In this document: positions 59,924 to 64,000 of the stretch, in pieces
Position numbering within the stretch: position 1 is the first letter of the stretch
How the letters are laid out: each line of letters begins with the position of its first letter
Notes under the pieces: model-generated
The model's input: the letters and a program-made list of their open reading frames with translations, nothing else
Databases searched by the model: none
What the model was told of the DNA's origin: nothing
Made by a program: the position numbers and the translations under genes
Assembly: GCA_036583965.1 (NCBI GenBank)
Contig: JAZBQD010000027.1
Coordinates: 9,649,187-9,713,186 of the forward strand
Direction of reading: 5' to 3'
DNA from: Prunella strophiata
Taxonomy: Eukaryota > Chordata > Aves > Passeriformes > Prunellidae
DNA: 64,000 nt

Positions 59924-62900
59924 CTAGGGAGAAAGAGACAGGGGTCTGTAGCCTCCATTTTACTGATTAGAGAGAGCAGCAATCACCATAATGTGGAGTG
60001 GAGCTAATTATTCCCTTCCACTGAGGGCTTGTGAGGCTGGAGCAGTGTCCAGTTACAGCCCCCCAGCACACAGGAAAGGTGCTGACACACTGTACTGGGT
60101 GCAGCACACAACATATGAGCAGAGGCCAAGGAAGGTGGGTTTGTTCTACCTGGAAAAGACAAGGCTAAGGGGAGGGGGATATCTAGTTGGTGTTTGCAGG
60201 TACTTACAGCAGAGGTTATGGGCAAGATGGAGCTAAACTCTTGTGAGAGCATAGGGAGAGGAGACCTGGTAACAGTCAGGGGAAATTATGACTAGAGGTG
60301 CAGGAAAACATTTTTCATTGCAGTAGTCAAGCACTGGAACAGGGACCTGGAGTTGTTTTTAATCTCTGTCCTCACACAATCTCAAAATTTACCAAACAAG
60401 GCTCTGAGCAACACTGAGGGGGTGGTTGGATGAGAAACTCCAGAGATTTCCCCAACTTATGTTCTGTGACAGAAGGTACAACATGTGGAAGAGCTCCTTT
60501 TCTCCATGAAGCACCTGAAGCCAGTTATGATCTGATGGGCTTTTCACTGCTGTAGCTGCACTAGGACGAGCTGCTGTGGATCACCTTGTGCTGCAGTGCC
60601 AGAAGCTGCTGACAGGTAATAATTTTTTATATCTAATGAAGATAAAGGGAAGGGTAGAGATGGCACTTCTTTCTTGTAGAACAAGCCAAACTAACACACA
60701 ACTTGCAGCTTCCCCAAGACAGAAAGGGATACTGTAACTCACACTGTCCCACTGTTTAGGGCCATAGACTCTCTGCTGGAATCTTCCTAATGCAGCCTGT
60801 AGGATTCCCCACCTTGAAGCAGAGCACACTCTTGCCCTGTCTGCCATGAAGCCACCTGAAGCTTGAAAATGTCCCTTGTACTACTAAAGCAGGTGAGGGG
60901 AAGTTGCTTTCCTACAACTTCTACCTCAGGCCACGTGTGCCCCTTTCCATGGAGTTGGGAAGGGAGCGGGGATTTGCGTCACTCACCGAAAACTTTCTCA
61001 CAGACAGGCACCTTCCTGCCGCCGGCAGCGCCGTGGCCGTCCTCCTCCAGGGAGCAGTAGCGGTAGTCGATGTAGCGCGACATGTGCGCGGGGTAACTGC
61101 AGAACTCCACCCGCAGGTGCTGCCCGCTGGAGTCCCGCAGCTTGCAGTTCTCCCGCTTGCTGGAACAAGAGCAGCACACAGTTACTGCGGGATGGGGCCA
61201 GGGCACGGAGCAAACGCTGCTCTCCACCAGCTCTCAACTCCGGGACTTTCCTGCTCTTGAGCTGCAGCCCCAGATGCTGGAAAGGAATTCAATCCCAGGA
61301 GAGCAGCTTTAGTAAGTAGTTGTTTCTGTGCTGATTCAAAGAGTTTTTTTTCTTATGCTGACATAGAAGAAGGGAAAGCAGCATCTCTGGTGAAGTTACA
61401 GGAGAAGGGTATGCACAGTTTGGTTTTTTAACTATAAAGGGCACTAAGATGTCTTCATATAATTATGTCTTCATAATATTAATGGACAAGGAAAAGACAC
61501 CCCAAAATGAGGTACTGGGCAGACCATCCAGCAGTCACCACCCAGGCAGGTTGAACCTGGGCAATGCAGGCAACAAGGAAAGGGTTTTCATTTCATGAAA
61601 AAAATCTGATCTCTGTTTTGTCCCAAGAGCTGGTTAAAAGGCCAAAACCTTTGGAAGGCTCTACCTAACGAGAACTTGGGTTAAAACATTTAAGACGTCA
61701 GCTTAGAAAGTTATTTTTATCTTGTCAAAACAAAGCACTCTCATGTTTTGAGAACAGCCATCTTTAATGTTTTCAGACCTGTCAAAGTGGCATTTCCTGA
61801 GATAAAACAGTCACAAAAAATACTGTTTCTCCTCAAAACAGAGCATGACTTGAGCTTTATGGAGATTCCAGGGGCTTTATCACTGCCAGGGGCTTGTTTA
61901 GATTGTGTGGGGCCTGCAGAATGTGGGGCCAGACTGCAAAGCACAGATGTGTGTCCTGAACAAGAGCACAACCCTTGCTTGGAAGGAAGTGATGGGAGTC
62001 AGAGTGGGCTGTGGGCACCTCATATGTAGGACCTGTGGCAGAGCTGGTCAGTGTCAAGGAGTGCAGGGAGCACCCACCCTTTAACTGCACTGTCCCTCAC
62101 AAAACTAGAATTACAATTAGCAGATCTGCATGACAGCCCTGCTTTCTTTTCTGAGTTCCTGCATTGACCCTGTGGTACTGCTGGACCAGAGCCAAGCAAT
62201 GAGCCAGTCAGATCTCAGATCAGGGTCTTCTACTGGCACCAGTTCTGAAGTTCTCTTTCAGCTGCTGCCCACTGAACAACTAAGGCCTATTAAAAACCAA
62301 ACCCATTCTAGAAACAGAAAAAGCACAGGGCAGAGTCACCTGAAAAGCACCTTCAGTCAGTGGGACAGTGAAAAACAAACACACACTGACTTCCCCTTTG
62401 CCTTTCCTCCTGTAAGCTCTGAGTAGCAGTGTGCTGCTCACCACTTCTTGTAGGCGTACTCCAAGTAGGAGGCTACAAAGCGAGTCTCAAACTCCGAGGC
62501 GTACTTGGTGTCGTATATTCCCGCCGGGAACATCTCGGACAGGTCGGCGGTGAAGGTGCCGAGGCTCTCGGGGAGGTGAGCGTAGAAGCACTGGTACAGG
62601 AACACCAGGTCAATGAGGCCATTGTGCAGGATCAGCGGCTTCTTGGCCCGGATGAGCTCCAGGAACAGCGTCCGAACGCTCAGGCTCTGGCTCTCGTTGC
62701 CCTGCGTGAGGAAGGGTCAGTCAGTGAGCCCCGACAGCCCTCAGAGCCTGCTCACAGCCATGACTGACTCTGAACAGAGGCACAAACGTTGGGAAAAGCA
62801 ACTGCAAGGAGTGGGTTTACAGCAGCAGGGAGGTGAAAGGGATAATGCTGCACACAGAACCCCAGGGTGCACCCACCTTCACAGCAGCAGCAGGGGAAGC

Positions 62901-63719
62901 CAGCACACTCCCAGGAACCTGGAGCAGAGCAGGCTGAGGTGCCCTGAAGGGGAGTGGGTTTGTACCTTGTCGTTGCCCTTGTGGTAAGGGATCCCCTGGG
63001 AATACTGCTTGTTGAAGTCGAAGCCGTGCTGCACCAGGAACTGCACTGACTGGGGCTCCACCACGTAATCCTCGGTGCAGAGCAGCGTGAGGTTGTAGAT
63101 CTGGCACAGGTACGTGTTCTCGGACTGCACAAGGGGAGTGCAAAGAACCCGGGGACACCTGTCAGAGGGAGCTGCCGAAACAGCCGGCACAATGCCACGG
63201 GGGAATGCCATCTCCCAGCGCCTCCCCGTCTCCCGGGACCGACCGAGACAAAACGGCCGTACCACGGTTCGTGCACGCACCTTCTCCGGGAGCTGCTTGA
63301 AACAGGCGACGCCGAGGGACAGCACGGAGCGTGTCCTGGCGGCGCTGCAGACGGCCTTGTAGCGCTCCTCGATGCACCTGGCGACGAGAGAACGGGCCAT
63401 GACGGCTCCGGCTCCCCTGTACCGCGGGGAGAGGGCACCGAGCAGCCGGTACCGAGAGAGCACCCCCCCGCCCCACCGGGCACTCACGGGCTCAGCAGCG
63501 ACTTCCTGGCGCCGAGGCCGCTCAGCTCCTGCGGGGAGACAGACACCGTCAGTGGCCCCAGGAACGGCCGCGCCGCGCCCCGCCGCCGCCCCCACCGCGG
63601 CTCACCGTGTCCACGGCCACGAAGGTGGCGGAGCGCAGCGCCAGCACCATGGACGGCCACAGCTCCGCCAGGTTGTCGCTCTGCACGTCCACCACCGGCA
63701 CCCGCGCCGGGCCCGCCAT
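59132..63719 (-). CDS. TOE1: Target of EGR1 protein 1 (TOE1), seven exons, frame interrupted in the last two
   Basis: TOE1 is a nuclear, Cajal-body-associated DEDD-family 3'-5' exonuclease that removes oligo(A) and extended tails from snRNAs. The exons, in order of transcription, are 63719-63606, 63528-63488, 63377-63281, 63124-62966, 62701-62442, 61159-60987 and 59923-59132, all with GT-AG borders. Key elements are [10 protein letters not shown], the first Asp and Glu of the DEDD set in AVDT|EL (split by an intron), the third Asp in [13 protein letters not shown], the fourth in IYDTKY, a CCCH zinc finger (C-x8-C-x5-C-x3-H) across the last intron, a basic [13 protein letters not shown] nuclear signal, and a conserved [17 protein letters not shown]-terminal domain. 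Exons 1-5 are intact. Exon 6 carries one extra base and exon 7 three. Read literally, the protein would stop about 15 residues into exon 7, at about 296 residues; allowing for the four bases it would be about 543, against 510 in human from memory. Identity is certain; functional integrity is not. Confidence 0.95.
59924..60986 (-). other. TOE1: TOE1 intron 6 (1.1 kb)
   Basis: The intron has donor GTGAGT and acceptor TCTCCCTAG on the - strand. About 440 bp is a diverged CR1 LINE piece (60035-60475) on the opposite strand. The remainder holds nothing I recognise. Confidence 0.85.
60035..60475 (+). mobile_element. Diverged CR1 LINE 3' fragment
   Basis: On the + strand, words of the CR1 3' region occur in order: GTGTCCAGTTACAG, CCCCCAGCACA, GCACACAACATATGAG, TTGTTCTACCTGGAAAAGAC, AAGGCTAAGGGGA, a CAAGCACTGGAACAGGGACC block and GCTCTGAGCAACACTGAGGG, ending near a TTCTGTGAC. 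The element is sense to + and antisense to TOE1. It is old and broken by small deletions. Ends are approximate. Confidence 0.75.
60987..61159 (-). CDS. TOE1: TOE1 exon 6 (first zinc-finger cysteine), one apparent frameshift
   Basis: The exon completes a cysteine codon and reads [35 protein letters not shown] and VPVCEK. Acceptor TTGTTCCAG and donor GTGAGT are good. The exon is 173 nt, but the next exon needs a 172-nt (or equivalent) exon to be in phase: dropping one A or T from GAAAGTTTTCG gives CEKFS joined to AYGWC, matching the CDNFSAYGWC pattern of human TOE1 as I recall it. The last cysteine here is the first zinc ligand. Confidence 0.92.
61160..62441 (-). other. TOE1: TOE1 intron 5 (1.3 kb)
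   Basis: GT-AG intron (GTGAGC to TTCCAG on the - strand). No repeat family, exon or RNA gene recognised. Confidence 0.85.
62442..62701 (-). CDS. TOE1: TOE1 exon 5 (third and fourth DEDD aspartates)
   Basis: This 260-nt exon starts in phase 0 ([19 protein letters not shown]), continues with [59 protein letters not shown] and YAYKK, and ends two bases into a cysteine codon. The aspartates in GLID and IYDT are the likely third and fourth acidic catalytic residues. It is GC-rich with many CpGs. Confidence 0.96.
62702..62965 (-). other. TOE1: TOE1 intron 4 (264 nt)
   Basis: Short GT-AG intron (GTACAA to CACGCAG). Nothing else in it. Confidence 0.9.
62966..63124 (-). CDS. TOE1: TOE1 exon 4 (exonuclease domain)
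   Basis: This 159-nt, phase-0 exon encodes 53 residues: [40 protein letters not shown] and [22 protein letters not shown] is a highly conserved TOE1 block. Confidence 0.97.
63125..63280 (-). other. TOE1: TOE1 intron 3 (156 nt)
   Basis: Short, GC-rich GT-AG intron (GTGCGT to TTGTGCAG). Confidence 0.9.
63281..63377 (-). CDS. TOE1: TOE1 exon 3 (exonuclease domain)
   Basis: This 97-nt exon completes a proline codon split from exon 2 and reads [20 protein letters not shown] then [12 protein letters not shown]. The splice sites are CGCCAG and GTGCGT. Confidence 0.96.
63378..63487 (-). other. TOE1: TOE1 intron 2 (110 nt)
   Basis: Short GT-AG intron (GTGAGT to GTCGCCAG), CpG-rich. Confidence 0.9.
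63488..63528 (-). CDS. TOE1: TOE1 exon 2, 41 nt (second DEDD residue)
   Basis: This 41-nt exon reads [13 protein letters not shown] and two bases of the next codon. Its first codon is the catalytic glutamate that pairs with the aspartate ending exon 1. The acceptor is CCCCGCAG and the donor GTGAGT. Confidence 0.95.
63529..63605 (-). other. TOE1: TOE1 intron 1 (77 nt)
   Basis: Very short, GC-rich GT-AG intron separating the catalytic aspartate and glutamate codons. Confidence 0.9.
63606..63719 (-). CDS. TOE1: TOE1 exon 1 with start codon
   Basis: The exon encodes 38 residues from [16 protein letters not shown] to FVAVDT. The start at 63719 has a strong Kozak context (GCGGCCATGG) and lies seven residues before the conserved VVDVQS block. 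An in-frame upstream ATG at 63884 would add a low-complexity Arg/Gly/Ala extension translated from CpG-island sequence, so I reject it. The N terminus is shorter than in human as I recall it. Confidence 0.88.
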
Positions 63720-63942
63720 GGCCGCGCCCGCACGGGGCCTCCGCCGCCGCGCCTGCCCGCCGCCTGCCCGCCGCGGGCCCCGCACGCCTTGCCCGCTCCG
63801 CGCCCAGCGCCGCCCGCCCTCGCGGCCGGCCCGGCTTCTCCCGGCTCCGGTGGGGTTTTTACCGTTCTCAAAATCCGTTTTCAACCGAAATTTGGAATTA
63901 AGTCAACAGGCGTTTAGCTGGAACAGCTCCTCTGGGTCCTTC

Positions 63943-63958
63943 CCGAGCGGCCGCTCGG
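63943..63958. repeat. 16-bp perfect palindrome (NotI core)
   Basis: CCGAGCGGCCGCTCGG reads the same on both strands. It sits in the CpG island about 225 bp upstream of the TOE1 start codon and could bind a dimeric factor or arise by chance in GC-rich DNA. Confidence 0.9.
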
Positions 63959-64000
63959 ACCGGCGGGAGCAGGGGCGGGCCCCTTTTGCTCCCCGCTTGC

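Larger units (their letters stand above)
63170..64000. promoter_or_regulatory. TOE1: CpG-island promoter of TOE1, probably bidirectional
   Basis: CpG density rises sharply from about 63170 to the window edge, spanning TOE1 exons 1-3 and its upstream sequence. A GC box (GGGGCGGG) lies at 63972-63979 and a 16-bp perfect palindrome with a NotI core at 63943-63958. There is no TATA or CCAAT box on the TOE1 strand. In human the divergent partner is MUTYH, so the island may drive both genes; MUTYH itself is not visible here. Confidence 0.75.

Noticed and set aside
62752..63483. Long - strand open frames (243 and 238 codons) over TOE1
   Set aside because: They are read-through of TOE1 exons and introns. 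Only the spliced segments match the protein.
63720..63884. N-terminal extension of TOE1 from an upstream in-frame ATG
   Set aside because: The added residues are CpG-island translation, while the ATG at 63719 has a strong Kozak context next to the conserved region.
63372..63917. 181-codon + strand open frame in the CpG island
   Set aside because: Arg/Pro/Ala-rich translation of the antisense of TOE1 exons 1-3; stops are rare in GC-rich DNA. It does not resemble MUTYH.

Overview
The window is vertebrate nuclear DNA, most likely from a bird. It is AT-rich and CpG-poor for most of its length, with one CpG island at the right edge. The only interspersed repeats I recognise are CR1 LINE fragments, the typical repeat of birds and other sauropsids; I see no mammalian SINEs. 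I can support two genes, arranged tail to tail: TESK2 on the + strand (its first coding exon or exons lie to the left of the window) and a complete TOE1 on the - strand. From memory, human TESK2 and TOE1 are also convergent neighbours, with MUTYH on the far side of TOE1, so the order looks conserved and MUTYH would be expected just beyond position 64000.

Layout. 1-7084 is intron upstream of the first visible TESK2 exon. Nine TESK2 coding exons follow: 7085-7206, 16374-16422, 34899-35045, 43216-43298, 45151-45226, 46894-46977, 48070-48156, 51583-51715 and 53523-54535. They join in phase with AG/GT boundaries and encode 597 residues plus a stop: the kinase domain from just after the glycine loop, then a long Ser/Pro-rich tail. 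The introns total about 45 kb and hold CR1 pieces, AT microsatellites, long A or T runs, one G-quadruplex motif and one isolated CpG-dense patch (33416-33570). A probable long 3' UTR runs to an AATAAA at 58320. TOE1 lies between 63719 (start) and 59132 (stop) in seven exons with mostly short introns. Its promoter is a CpG island that runs off the window.

Function. TESK2 is a LIMK/TESK-family kinase known to phosphorylate cofilin/ADF and so control actin turnover. TOE1 is a nuclear DEDD-type 3'-5' exonuclease that trims snRNA tails. They are neighbours, not a functional unit.

The most notable observation is that the last two TOE1 exons are not readable as one frame. Four apparent single-base insertions, each fitting a short homopolymer, interrupt an otherwise conserved protein. 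They break the zinc finger, the nuclear-localisation region and the C-terminal domain, although the residues around each break are preserved. I favour assembly or sequencing errors over a real pseudogene. I found no evidence of a wholly new biological system here.
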